Below are positions 16,885-24,286 of a stretch of DNA of 64,000 bases, piece after piece. The DNA is taken from assembly GCF_900269665.1 (NCBI RefSeq), contig NZ_LT985361.1, positions 9,036,282-9,100,281 on the forward strand, in the 5' to 3' direction. The stretch comes from Nocardia suismassiliense (GTDB taxonomy: Bacteria; Actinomycetota; Actinomycetes; Mycobacteriales; Mycobacteriaceae). Position numbers and translations under genes: made by a program. Below the pieces are notes generated by a model. That model saw nothing but the letters and a program-made list of their open reading frames with translations, had not been told where the DNA came from and made no database searches. Every line of letters starts with the position of its first letter. Positions within the stretch are counted from its first letter, which is position 1.

Positions 16885-17301
16885 TCATGACTGCCGCCAC
16901 GGCAAGCCGAGGGCGCGCCAGCCGCTGCCGCCCCGATGACCGTTCGCGTCGACCGGGCCTTCGAAGCCCTCGAGCACGTTGTAGGAGGTGCCGAAACCGG
17001 CCTGCGTCGCGGCGATGGCCGCGCCGATGGAGCGCTGGCCGGAGCGACAGAGGAAGATCACCGGAGCTTCCCGGTTGTGTCCGTCCAGCGCCTTGACCAG
17101 CTGTTCGGTGAACTCACCGTTGCGCGTCCCGGTCGAGTCGACCCACTCGATCAGTACCGTCGGGCGCTCGATCGAACTGGTGTCGGGCACGCCGACGAAC
17201 TTCCATTCGGCTTCGGTGCGCACGTCGACCAAGACGGCTTCGGGGTTGTCTCGCAACAGTTCCCAGGCCTGCTGGGGAGTGATGTCACCGGCATAACTCA
17301 T
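16885..17301 (-). CDS. Single-domain rhodanese-like sulfurtransferase
   Basis: 138-residue rhodanese-fold protein that carries sulfane sulfur on a cysteine. The active-site loop FLCRSGQRS places the catalytic cysteine at residue 85, and VLVDVRTEAEW marks the conserved N-terminal aspartate region. It lies directly upstream of metZ and directly downstream of the SAM-IV riboswitch. A role in supplying or managing sulfur for homocysteine formation is therefore likely, but this is inference from context. AGGAGG stands seven bases before the ATG at 17301. The same gene pair exists in mycobacteria. Confidence 0.9.
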   Translation of the reverse strand: MSYAGDITPQQAWELLRDNPEAVLVDVRTEAEWKFVGVPDTSSIERPTVLIEWVDSTGTRNGEFTEQLVKALDGHNREAPVIFLCRSGQRSIGAAIAATQAGFGTSYNVLEGFEGPVDANGHRGGSGWRALGLPWRQS

Positions 17302-17314
17302 CTGGACCCTCCTA

Positions 17315-17432
17315 GAATCCGCACTTGCCGCGCTCGGGTTTGACGCGCGGCCAGGTCGTCACCCGGAGCACCCCACCGCGGAGGAGGGTTGCCGACCAGT
17401 ATTGCCGGGGCTTGACACTGGTTCTCATGACC
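17315..17432 (-). promoter_or_regulatory. SAM-IV riboswitch controlling the rhodanese-metZ operon
   Basis: On the minus strand the leader begins GGTCATGAG and contains GTCAAGCCCCGGC, CGGCAACCCTCC, CCGCGGTGGGGTGC and CCGGGTGACGACC in the order and spacing of the actinobacterial SAM-IV aptamer. GGTCATGAG pairs with the later GTGACGACC as the outer stem. A 3' segment GCGGCAAGTGCGG resembles the pseudoknot strand. The aptamer ends shortly before the AGGAGG ribosome-binding site of the rhodanese gene, so SAM binding could occlude translation. Aptamer identity is strong; the 3' boundary is approximate. Confidence 0.93.
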
Positions 17433-17495
17433 TTCTGCTGAGATTGCCTCGACAGGGGTCACCCTGTCAAACGGCTGCTCACGGTATGAGAATGC

Positions 17496-17942
17496 TCAAT
17501 TACAGACCAGCCATTTGTCGCCGGAGCGGGTCAGATTCCACGTCGAGGTCGCCTCGTCGCCGTCGACCTTGGTGGTGACCGTCGCCATCGCGCGATCGCC
17601 GTCCACCTTCGGATCGACGAGTTTCGTGATTTCCACGGTCTTTCCGCCGCCGGAGCGCCCAGCCAGCGGAGAGCGTTTCGGGTCGAAGCCCGGGCAGCCC
17701 GTGCCTGGTGGGGGCACCAGATCGGTGCTGTTGGAGCCCTCGACGAAGCCGCGCACCGCGGCCGCGATCCGGTCGGATTCTGTGACATTTTTCTCAGCGG
17801 GCGACAGCACCCCGCCGATCACGATCCCGGCGAGCACGAGCACCGCGATGACGGCGGCCGCGATGATCGGTGCGGCGGAACGCTTGTCGGTCTGATCGAC
17901 CTTGATGACCTCGTCCTCCGCAGGCTGCTGCTCTTTGCTCAT
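17496..17942 (-). CDS. Single-pass membrane protein with extracytoplasmic DUF4878-like domain
   Basis: 148-residue protein with a charged cytoplasmic N-terminus, one transmembrane helix at about residues 24-46 (PIIAAAVIAVLVLAGIVIGG), and an exported domain. The exported part ends in TSTWNLTRSGDKWLVCN, the pattern of small NTF2/DUF4878-like domains that are common as membrane-tethered modules in this order. Two cysteines, in GTGCPGF and at the penultimate residue, could form a disulfide outside the cell. No enzyme motif is visible. It is upstream of, and codirectional with, the riboswitch operon, but its own 3' end is about 64 bases before the aptamer. Function unknown. Confidence 0.78.
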   Translation of the reverse strand: MSKEQQPAEDEVIKVDQTDKRSAAPIIAAAVIAVLVLAGIVIGGVLSPAEKNVTESDRIAAAVRGFVEGSNSTDLVPPPGTGCPGFDPKRSPLAGRSGGGKTVEITKLVDPKVDGDRAMATVTTKVDGDEATSTWNLTRSGDKWLVCN

Positions 17943-18290
17943 ACGAGCATGATCCCTGGTCGGCGGGCTTATCCGGCGCTCACCCCCACCACGCGCGTTT
18001 ATGCCTTACGAACTCCACCGCACCGCAGGGGAATCAGCCCCGCGAGATCGGGTAAGCCGGACAGAACGGATCGCGCGGCATCCGTTCAGTTCACGCACCG
18101 GCGGAGGCCGCGTTCGCCGCCACCGATAGAATCGCGAGACTGCGGCCTGCTGTCATAGCCGCGACCGGAATGGCCACGAGCCGACAACTCCGGTGTCCGC
18201 ATCGTCAGGTGCAACCAGCCAGCGCGTAACTTAGCCTAGGCTAAGGAAGACGCCGTATTTGTTTCTCAACCAAAAGGGTGCGCGTAAAAG
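17943..18290. other. Divergent intergenic region before fprA
   Basis: 348 bases between two divergent genes, expected to hold promoters for both. The only recognisable element is the 16-base palindrome at 18230-18245 described separately. No open frame, repeat or RNA motif is convincing in the rest. Confidence 0.6.
18226..18244 (+). promoter_or_regulatory. Candidate IdeR/DtxR iron box upstream of fprA
   Basis: The core CTTAGCCTAGGCTAAG at 18230-18245 is a perfect 16-base palindrome 45 bases upstream of the fprA ATG. Aligned to the DtxR/IdeR consensus TTAGGTTAGCCTAACCTAA, positions 18226-18244 match 14 of 19 bases, including the central TTAGCCTA. The mismatches lie in the symmetrical GG/CC flanks, so binding is plausible but not assured. 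Iron control of a ferredoxin reductase would make sense. Confidence 0.6.
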
Positions 18291-19682
18291 ATGACCGAAC
18301 AGAGTGCAGCGACTCGCCCGCTCCGCATCGCCATCGTTGGCGCCGGACCCGCGGGGATCTACGCCGCCGACGCCCTGATGAAGTCCGATGCCGAGGTCAG
18401 CATCGACCTGTTCGAGCGCATGCCCGCGCCGTTCGGGCTCATCCGCTACGGCGTCGCGCCGGACCACCCGCGCATCAAGGGCATCATCACCGCCCTGCAC
18501 AAGGTCCTCGACAAGCCGCAGGTGCGCCTGCTCGGCAACATCGACTACGGCACCGACATCACCCTCGACGACCTGCGCACGTTCTACGACGCGGTCATCT
18601 TCTCCACCGGCGCCAACGCCGACCGCGCGCTGGGCATCCCCGGCATCGGGCTGGACGGCTCCTACGGCGCGGCGGACTTCGTGTCCTGGTACGACGGCCA
18701 CCCGGACGTGCCGCGCACCTGGCCGCTGGACGCGGAGAAGGTCGCCGTGCTCGGCGTCGGCAATGTCGCGCTCGACGTGGCCCGCGTGCTCGCCAAGACC
18801 GGCGACGAGCTGCTGCCGACCGAGATCCCGCCGAACGTCTACGCGGGCCTCAAGGCCAACAAGGCGCTCGAGGTGCACGTGTTCGGCCGCCGCGGCCCGG
18901 CGCAGGCCAAGTTCACCCCGCTGGAGCTGCGCGAACTGGATCATTCGCCGACCATCGAGGTCATCGTCGATCCCGAGGACATCGAGTACGACGAGGGCTC
19001 CGAAGCCGCACGCCGCCACTCCAAGCAGGTCGACATGATCGCGAACACGCTGGAGCAGTGGGCCATTCGCGACGTCGGCAACCGCCCGCACAAGCTGTTC
19101 CTGCACTTCTTCGAGTCACCCGCCGAGATCCTCGGCGACGAGGAGGGCAAGGTCGTCGGCCTGCGCACCGAGCGCACCCAGCTCGACGGCACCGGCAACG
19201 TCAAGGGCACCGGCGTATTCAAGGAATGGGACGTGCAGGCGGTCTACCGGGCCGTCGGCTACCTGTCGCAGAACCTGACCAACCTGCCGTTCGACGACCA
19301 GGCGGGCACCGTGCCCAACGAGGCGGGCCGGGTGATCGCCGACGAGAACGCCGACGGCGCCGACCGCTACGTGCCGGCCACCTACGTCACCGGCTGGATC
19401 AAGCGCGGCCCGGTCGGCCTCATCGGCCACACCAAGGGCGACGCCAACGAGACGGTGGCCTGCCTGCTCGACGACAGCGCGAACTTCGCCCCGGCCGAGC
19501 GGCCGGAGCTGGACGCGGTCACCGAGTTCCTGGAGAGCAAGGGCATTCCGTTCACCACTTGGCAGGGCTGGTACCGCCTGGACGCGCACGAGCGCTCGCT
19601 CGGCGAGCCCGAGGGCCGCGAGCGCGTCAAGGTGGTCGAGCGGGAAGACATGCTGCGCGCCAGCGAGCCGCACAAGGTCTGA
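18291..19682 (+). CDS. fprA: NADPH-ferredoxin/adrenodoxin reductase FprA-like
   Basis: 463-residue FAD flavoprotein that passes electrons from NADPH to ferredoxins, which can then serve cytochromes P450 or iron-sulfur assembly. The N-terminal FAD-binding motif is IVGAGPAGIYAADAL. LFERMPAPFGLIRYGVAPDHP is cited here only by its hallmark PFGLIRYGVAPDHP. The NADP-binding segment is VLGVGNVALDVARVL, with FGRRGPAQAKFT after it and the C-terminal GWIKRGPVGLIGHTKGDA. This is the adrenodoxin-reductase branch, like M. tuberculosis FprA. It stands alone behind a candidate iron box, with the amidohydrolase 60 bases downstream on the same strand. Confidence 0.94.
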   Translation: MTEQSAATRPLRIAIVGAGPAGIYAADALMKSDAEVSIDLFERMPAPFGLIRYGVAPDHPRIKGIITALHKVLDKPQVRLLGNIDYGTDITLDDLRTFYDAVIFSTGANADRALGIPGIGLDGSYGAADFVSWYDGHPDVPRTWPLDAEKVAVLGVGNVALDVARVLAKTGDELLPTEIPPNVYAGLKANKALEVHVFGRRGPAQAKFTPLELRELDHSPTIEVIVDPEDIEYDEGSEAARRHSKQVDMIANTLEQWAIRDVGNRPHKLFLHFFESPAEILGDEEGKVVGLRTERTQLDGTGNVKGTGVFKEWDVQAVYRAVGYLSQNLTNLPFDDQAGTVPNEAGRVIADENADGADRYVPATYVTGWIKRGPVGLIGHTKGDANETVACLLDDSANFAPAERPELDAVTEFLESKGIPFTTWQGWYRLDAHERSLGEPEGRERVKVVEREDMLRASEPHKV

Positions 19683-19742
19683 CCTGACGCGCTTGTTGGG
19701 TCCGTAACAGCGGAACGACGCGTACTGAGGCATTCTGTACAG

Positions 19743-20615
19743 GTGTTCGATGCCCATTTCCACATCTTCGATCCGCGGTTCCCGCGGTTCGAGAACGAGG
19801 GCTACCTGCCCGGCCACTTCACCATCGCCGATTATCGAAAGCGCATGTCGCGCTTCGACGTCGGCGGCGGCGCCGTGGTCAGCGGGTCGTTCCAGGGCAC
19901 CGATCAGACGTATCTGAAGGCGGCCCTCGCCGAGCTGGGCGAGGGCTGGGTCGGCGTCACCCGCCTGGATCTGGACGCCACCGACGACGAGATCCTCGAG
20001 CTGGACCGCATCGGCGTGCGCGGGCTGCGGTTCAACCTCAAGCGCGCCGCCGCCGACATCACCGGCATGACCTTGCAGGCGCTGCGCGCGCACGAGCTGG
20101 TCGGCTGGCACGTCGAGGTCTATATCGACGGCCAGATGCTCGCGTCGTTGCAGCCGGTCATCTCCAAGCTGCCGGTCTTCGCCATCGACCATCTCGGCAT
20201 GTCCGAGGAGGGCCTGCCGTTCCTGCTCGATCTGGTCGATCGCGGTGCCAAGGTCAAGGCGACGGGTTTCGGCCGGGTCTCGATGAACGTCGCCGATACG
20301 CTGCGCCGCATCCACGCGGTCAATCCCGAGGCGCTGATGTTCGGCACCGACCTACCGGGTACCCGCGCGGGTCGCCCGTTCCGCGACTCCGACGTCGACC
20401 TCATCTGCGATGTGGTCGGCACCGACATGTTCGCCGTCCTGGAGGACAACGCCCGCGCTTTCTACCGGCTGCCCGCCCGGGTCCGCGCCCTGCCCACCGA
20501 CCCGGCGCCCACGCTGCCGCTGTACACCGCGGAACAACCCACGTTGCCGATCCGCCGCGACAGTCTTCCCAAACCCGAAGCGGTGGACACCATTCCGTTG
20601 CCGATCATCGAGTAG
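19743..20615 (+). CDS. Amidohydrolase-family (TIM barrel) metal-dependent hydrolase
   Basis: 290-residue protein of the amidohydrolase-2 group, which contains 2-pyrone-4,6-dicarboxylate lactonase and related decarboxylases. It begins MFDAHFHIFDP, supplying the first-strand HxH metal ligands. It continues with GLRFNLKR, FAIDHLGM and a C-terminal MFGTDLPGTR, where the conserved aspartate sits after strand 8. The last 60 residues are Pro-rich and divergent. The GTG at 19743 is used because the N-terminal HxH motif immediately follows. No catabolic cluster surrounds it, so the substrate is unknown. Cotranscription with fprA is possible. Confidence 0.82.
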   Translation: MFDAHFHIFDPRFPRFENEGYLPGHFTIADYRKRMSRFDVGGGAVVSGSFQGTDQTYLKAALAELGEGWVGVTRLDLDATDDEILELDRIGVRGLRFNLKRAAADITGMTLQALRAHELVGWHVEVYIDGQMLASLQPVISKLPVFAIDHLGMSEEGLPFLLDLVDRGAKVKATGFGRVSMNVADTLRRIHAVNPEALMFGTDLPGTRAGRPFRDSDVDLICDVVGTDMFAVLEDNARAFYRLPARVRALPTDPAPTLPLYTAEQPTLPIRRDSLPKPEAVDTIPLPIIE

Positions 20616-20663
20616 CGCTGGTAGGCAACACGACTCGATGCAGGAACCCTGCCCGGGGGTGAG

Positions 20664-21146
20664 TCAGGCGACGATCGCGCCGACCACCCAGATGCCGGTG
20701 GCGAGCAGGGCACCCAGGAGTTCGATGAGCATGGACAGGCCGACGCCCTTGAGCGCGTGCACCGTTGCCTGCCAGGCCTGCTGACCGACGCGCAGGCGGT
20801 GCAGTTCGGAGAGGTAGACGCCGAGCACGAAGCCGACGAACAGGCCGACCACCGGGATGACGAAGAAGCCGACGATGCCGAGGACCGCGCCTAGCACCAG
20901 GGAGCGGTTGGCCACGCCCGCGTCCTTCATCTTCCGGCCGGGCCAGGTGTATTTGATGACGCCGGACAGGACGAGCAGGGCTGTGCTGACGGCGAAGACG
21001 GTCCAGGCCGTCGCGCCGCCGGTCATGAAGGCCCACACCGCGATCGCGCCGAAGATCAGGATGACGCCGGGCAGGATCGGGATGATGATGCCCAATAGAC
21101 CGACGAGAATGACCAGGCCGACAACGACCTCACCCGCAGCACTCAT
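20664..21146 (-). CDS. DUF456 integral membrane protein
   Basis: 160-residue polytopic membrane protein of the DUF456 family. It starts with VVVGLVILVGLLGIIIPILPG, given here by its hallmark GIIIPILPG, followed by further hydrophobic segments and the conserved loop KYTWPGRKMKDAG, then GFFVIPVVGLFVGFVLG. About four to five transmembrane helices rich in Gly are predicted, with GxxxG packing. No catalytic residues are evident and the family has no established function. The ATG at 21146 removes a long unsupported upstream extension. It converges on the amidohydrolase gene with 48 bases between. Confidence 0.85.
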   Translation of the reverse strand: MSAAGEVVVGLVILVGLLGIIIPILPGVILIFGAIAVWAFMTGGATAWTVFAVSTALLVLSGVIKYTWPGRKMKDAGVANRSLVLGAVLGIVGFFVIPVVGLFVGFVLGVYLSELHRLRVGQQAWQATVHALKGVGLSMLIELLGALLATGIWVVGAIVA

Positions 21147-21447
21147 GATCGTGCCTCGCTGGGCTCCCGCATGACTCCACCTCACCGCGCAGGCTCGCCG
21201 GACGATCCCGCGAATAGTGCGCTGCTGGGATTGTGTCGTACCGGGTGAACCGGTGCACGGCGGACGCCGCGTGGACAGCGTAAGTGGACCGGCATTCACC
21301 GACCGTCCCTCGACCGTGCCGTCCGGACGGGAGGGCGTCCGGCGCACGGCTCGGCGTTATTGTCATACTGTCAATACACCCTCCGGGCCCCTTCCGGAGG
21401 AGCGCCGGGACGCCGTGCGCTGGATCAACGACGAACCGAGGTAGGGC
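21147..21447. other. Divergent intergenic region before mcr
   Basis: 301 bases between divergent DUF456 and mcr genes. An AT-richer stretch at 21357-21378, TTATTGTCATACTGTCAATA, is the most promoter-like part and lies about 75 bases before mcr. Its right half resembles the MarR half-site at 12.2 kb, but it is not a palindrome. No gene or RNA motif was seen. Confidence 0.5.
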
Positions 21448-22545
21448 GTGAGCACTCCATCCACCGCCGTCAAGGGCCCGCTCGCGGGCATCAGGGTCAT
21501 CGAGCTGGCCGGGATCGGGCCGGGGCCGCATGCCGCGTTGCTGCTGGCCGATCTGGGCGCCGACGTGGTGCGGATCCAGCGGGCAGGCCAGATACCTGGC
21601 GGCTTCGACCGGCCGCAGCAACGCGGGCGCACCATCGTCGAGGCCAACCTCAAGGACCCGGCCGACATCGAGAAGGTGCTCGGGCTGATCGAGAAGGCGG
21701 ACGTGCTCATCGAGGGCTTCCGGCCCGGGGTGACCGAGCGGATGGGGCTCGGCCCGGACGAGGCGCTCGCGCGCAATCCGCGGCTGATCTACGGGCGGAT
21801 GACCGGCTGGGGCCAGGAAGGCCCGCTGGCCGATCGCGCCGGGCACGACATCAACTACATCTCCATCACCGGCGTGCTGCACGCCATCGGCCGCAAGGGT
21901 GAGCGCCCGGTGCCGCCGCTGAACATGGTCGGCGACTTCGGCGGCGGCTCGATGTTCCTGGTGTTCGGCCTGCTCGCCGCGCTCGTCGAGCGGCAGAGCT
22001 CCGGCAAGGGTCAGGTCGTCGACGCCGCGATGGTCGATGGCGCGCTTGCTCTTTCGCACATGATCTGGGGTATGCGCGGGTACGGCGCGTGGTCCGACGA
22101 GCGCGGGGTGAACCTGCTCGATACCGGAATGTCGTTCTACGACACCTACGAAACCGCCGACGGCAAGTACATGGCGGTCGGCTCGATCGAGCCGCAGTTC
22201 TACGCCCAGTTGCTGGCCGGCCTCGACATCAATCCCGAGGGCCTGCCGTACCAGCTCGATCCGGCGGGTCAGGAAACGCTGAAAAAGCTGTTCACGGAAC
22301 GCTTCCTGACCAAGACCCGCGACGAGTGGGCGGAGATCTTCGTCGGCACCGACGCCTGCGTCTCCCCCGTGCTCACCTTCGAGGAAGCCACCCGCAACGA
22401 GCACATCGCGGCCAGGGGTTCGCTGATCGAGGTCGACAACATCACCCAGCACGCGCCGGCGCCGCGGTTCTCCCGCACGCCCAACGGCATCCCCACCCCG
22501 CCGCCCAGCGAGGCGACGCCGATCGAATCCGTCTGGGCGAACTGA
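21448..22545 (+). CDS. mcr: Alpha-methylacyl-CoA racemase (CoA-transferase family III)
   Basis: Epimerises (2R)- and (2S)-methyl-branched acyl-CoAs so that beta-oxidation of branched fatty acids and sterol side chains can proceed. The 365-residue protein belongs to the CaiB/BaiF family. It has GIRVIELAGIGPGPHA and LGADVVRIQR, with the racemase catalytic His in RAGHDINYISITG and Asp in VGDFGGGSM, as in M. tuberculosis Mcr (360 residues). These two residues separate it from true CoA-transferases, which use a single Asp. It is monocistronic, with a strong terminator right after it. Confidence 0.92.
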   Translation: MSTPSTAVKGPLAGIRVIELAGIGPGPHAALLLADLGADVVRIQRAGQIPGGFDRPQQRGRTIVEANLKDPADIEKVLGLIEKADVLIEGFRPGVTERMGLGPDEALARNPRLIYGRMTGWGQEGPLADRAGHDINYISITGVLHAIGRKGERPVPPLNMVGDFGGGSMFLVFGLLAALVERQSSGKGQVVDAAMVDGALALSHMIWGMRGYGAWSDERGVNLLDTGMSFYDTYETADGKYMAVGSIEPQFYAQLLAGLDINPEGLPYQLDPAGQETLKKLFTERFLTKTRDEWAEIFVGTDACVSPVLTFEEATRNEHIAARGSLIEVDNITQHAPAPRFSRTPNGIPTPPPSEATPIESVWAN

Positions 22546-22562
22546 CTTCTGGCTTCGATCGA

Positions 22563-22594
22563 GGCCCCGGGGGTTGTGCCCCCCGGGGCCTTTT
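22563..22594 (+). terminator. Intrinsic terminator after mcr
   Basis: Stem GGCCCCGGGG / CCCCGGGGCC with a short GTTGTGCC-type loop, followed by TTTT at 22591-22594. It lies 17 bases after the mcr stop and just before the convergent SDR gene, so it may also act in reverse. Confidence 0.9.
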
Positions 22595-22601
22595 CGTGCG
22601 C

Positions 22602-23429
22602 TCAGGCGGTGGCCGAAGAAAGCGCGGGACCGATCGGGCGGCCGCCGTCGGCCAGTCCTCGGGTGACGAGCTTGGCGATGCGCGCCACCAGGGTGCGCGG
22701 GCGGCGGGGCATCAGGTGTGCGGCGGCGAAGTTCGACGCGCCGGGCACGACGTAGCCCTTGTTGCGTTCGAGCGCACGCAGCGTGGTCTCGACAACCGCT
22801 GCGGCGCTGCCCATTCGGCCGAGGGCGGCATCGCGGGTACCGACAGTGTCGAAGAACGGCGTCTCCGTCGGGCCGGGGCACACGGCGAGGACCTTGATGC
22901 CGCGGCCGCGGTATTCGCTCCACAACGACAGGCTGAAGTTCAGCACAAAAGCCTTGCCGGAGGAGTAGGTAGCGAAGTAGGGCGACGGCTGAAAGGCCGC
23001 GGTCGACGCGACATTGACGATTTCGCCGCTGCCGCGCTCGAGCATGCCGGGGAGGAGGCGGCGGGTAAGCCCGGCCAGCGCAACGACATTGACCATGAGC
23101 TGATCGTGCTCGCTGTCGACGCCGAGGTCCTCGAAGCGGCCCGCGCTGCCGAAGCCCGCGTTGTTGATCAACAGGTCGACCGAGAGTCCGCGTGCGGCAA
23201 GCTCATCCACCACCCGCGCAGCGGCGTCGGGCACGGTGAGGTCCTGTGCGATGACCTCGACTCGGCCGCCGTGGCGCTGACGTAGTTGTGCGGCAAGGGC
23301 TTCCAGGCGTGGCAACGTGCGGGCGACCAAGACGAGGTCGTCGCCGCGGGCCGCCAAGGTGGCGGCGAACTCGGCGCCGATGCCGGACGAGGCGCCGGTG
23401 ATGAGGGCGGTGTTTCCAGTGCGGGTCAT
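22602..23429 (-). CDS. Short-chain dehydrogenase/reductase (SDR)
   Basis: 275-residue classical SDR. The cofactor loop is TGASSGIG at residues 11-18, the NNAG motif is in LLINNAGFG, and the catalytic Ser-Tyr-Lys are in NVAST and YSSGK. The tail CPGPTETPFF is typical. Basic residues after strand 2 (VARTLPRLE) suggest NADP(H). The C-terminal extension with RRPRTLVARIAKLV resembles the mycobacterial SDRs near lipid metabolism genes. AAGGAG is six bases before the ATG. A TetR gene is divergent with 132 bases between, containing a palindromic operator, so the pair is probably a ligand-induced module. Substrate unknown. Confidence 0.9.
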   Translation of the reverse strand: MTRTGNTALITGASSGIGAEFAATLAARGDDLVLVARTLPRLEALAAQLRQRHGGRVEVIAQDLTVPDAAARVVDELAARGLSVDLLINNAGFGSAGRFEDLGVDSEHDQLMVNVVALAGLTRRLLPGMLERGSGEIVNVASTAAFQPSPYFATYSSGKAFVLNFSLSLWSEYRGRGIKVLAVCPGPTETPFFDTVGTRDAALGRMGSAAAVVETTLRALERNKGYVVPGASNFAAAHLMPRRPRTLVARIAKLVTRGLADGGRPIGPALSSATA

Positions 23430-23446
23430 TTCGAGCTCCTTCGATG

Positions 23447-23500
23447 TGATGCAACATCAGAGTAGCCTTATCTTCAGTAATTGCAACATCAATGTTGCAA
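23447..23500. promoter_or_regulatory. Operator region shared by the SDR and TetR genes
   Basis: The main site, TTGCAACATCAATGTTGCAA at 23481-23500, has nine-base arms TTGCAACAT/ATGTTGCAA around a two-base centre. A second, weaker site TGATGCAACATCA at 23447-23459 shares the half-site GCAACATCA and lies close to the SDR start. Both are in the 132-base divergent gap. This is the expected location and size of a TetR operator controlling both genes. Confidence 0.8.
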
Positions 23501-23561
23501 CTTAGAGGTAAGACGCAGCTCACCTGTAGTATCTCGGGAGATCTCAGCGAACGGAGCACCC

Positions 23562-24152
23562 ATGTCGCCCACTTCCGCGCGCCCACTGCGCGCCGATGCC
23601 GAGCGCACCGTGCGCGCCATCCTGGACGCCGCGGAGCGGGTGCTGAGCGAAAACCCCAACGCGACGCTCGAGCAGATCGCGGAGGCCGCGGGCGTCGCCC
23701 GCACCACCGTGCACCGGCGCTTCGCCAATCGCGAGGACCTGGTGCGCAGCATCGCGGTGGCCGCATGGCGGCGCATCGCGGCCGCGGTCGACGCCGCACG
23801 GCCGCGGACCGCGCCACCACTGGTCGCGCTGCATCAGGCGACCGCCAATGTCATCGAGATCAAGTACGGGGCGTCCTACGCACTCGACCGCGTGGACAGC
23901 ACCGACCCCGAGGTCGCCGAAATCCAGGCCGATGTGTTCGCGAAATGCGATGCGGTGCTTGCCAGAGCGCGTGCGGACGGCTTCATCGCAGCCGACGCCG
24001 ACCCGACCTGGGTGCGGCGGGTCTACCTCGCACTGATCAACGAGACCGTGCACGGCAACGCCGAACTGGACGGCAACGCCGACCCGGATGCCCTCGCTGG
24101 TCGTGTCATCGACACGCTGCTGAGTGGCGTAGGTACCGGGCGACGCCAGTAG
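23562..24152 (+). CDS. TetR-family transcriptional regulator
   Basis: 196-residue TetR regulator. The N-terminal helix-turn-helix is clear: AILDAAERVLSENPNATLEQ leads into IAEAAGVARTTVHRRFANREDLV. The C-terminal ligand domain contains a TetR_C-like core with no close match that I recognise. ATG 23562 is chosen as the last in-frame start before the conserved DNA-binding domain. It is divergent from the SDR gene and the palindrome at 23481-23500 lies between them, so it most likely represses both genes until a hydrophobic ligand binds. The ligand is unknown. Confidence 0.9.
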   Translation: MSPTSARPLRADAERTVRAILDAAERVLSENPNATLEQIAEAAGVARTTVHRRFANREDLVRSIAVAAWRRIAAAVDAARPRTAPPLVALHQATANVIEIKYGASYALDRVDSTDPEVAEIQADVFAKCDAVLARARADGFIAADADPTWVRRVYLALINETVHGNAELDGNADPDALAGRVIDTLLSGVGTGRRQ

Positions 24153-24286
24153 GCCTCGGCGACAAGCAGTCTCGGCCACGCTCGCCGACAAACAAGCGGC
24201 GATACCCGGTCAACTGTTGCGAAGCAACGACTTCAGTAGCCGCCGATGATCGCACCGGGGGCGGCGTGCGGAGTCAGCGCCTCGCA

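Noticed and set aside
18278..19687. Second long plus-strand frame through fprA
   Set aside because: Out-of-frame shadow of fprA with Arg/Gly/Ala-rich composition and no conserved motif.
21357..21378. TTGTCATACTGTCAA-like element before mcr as another MarR site
   Set aside because: Only the right half matches the DJ-1 operator. The left half is TTGTCA rather than TTGACA, so it is not a palindrome. It may be part of a promoter.
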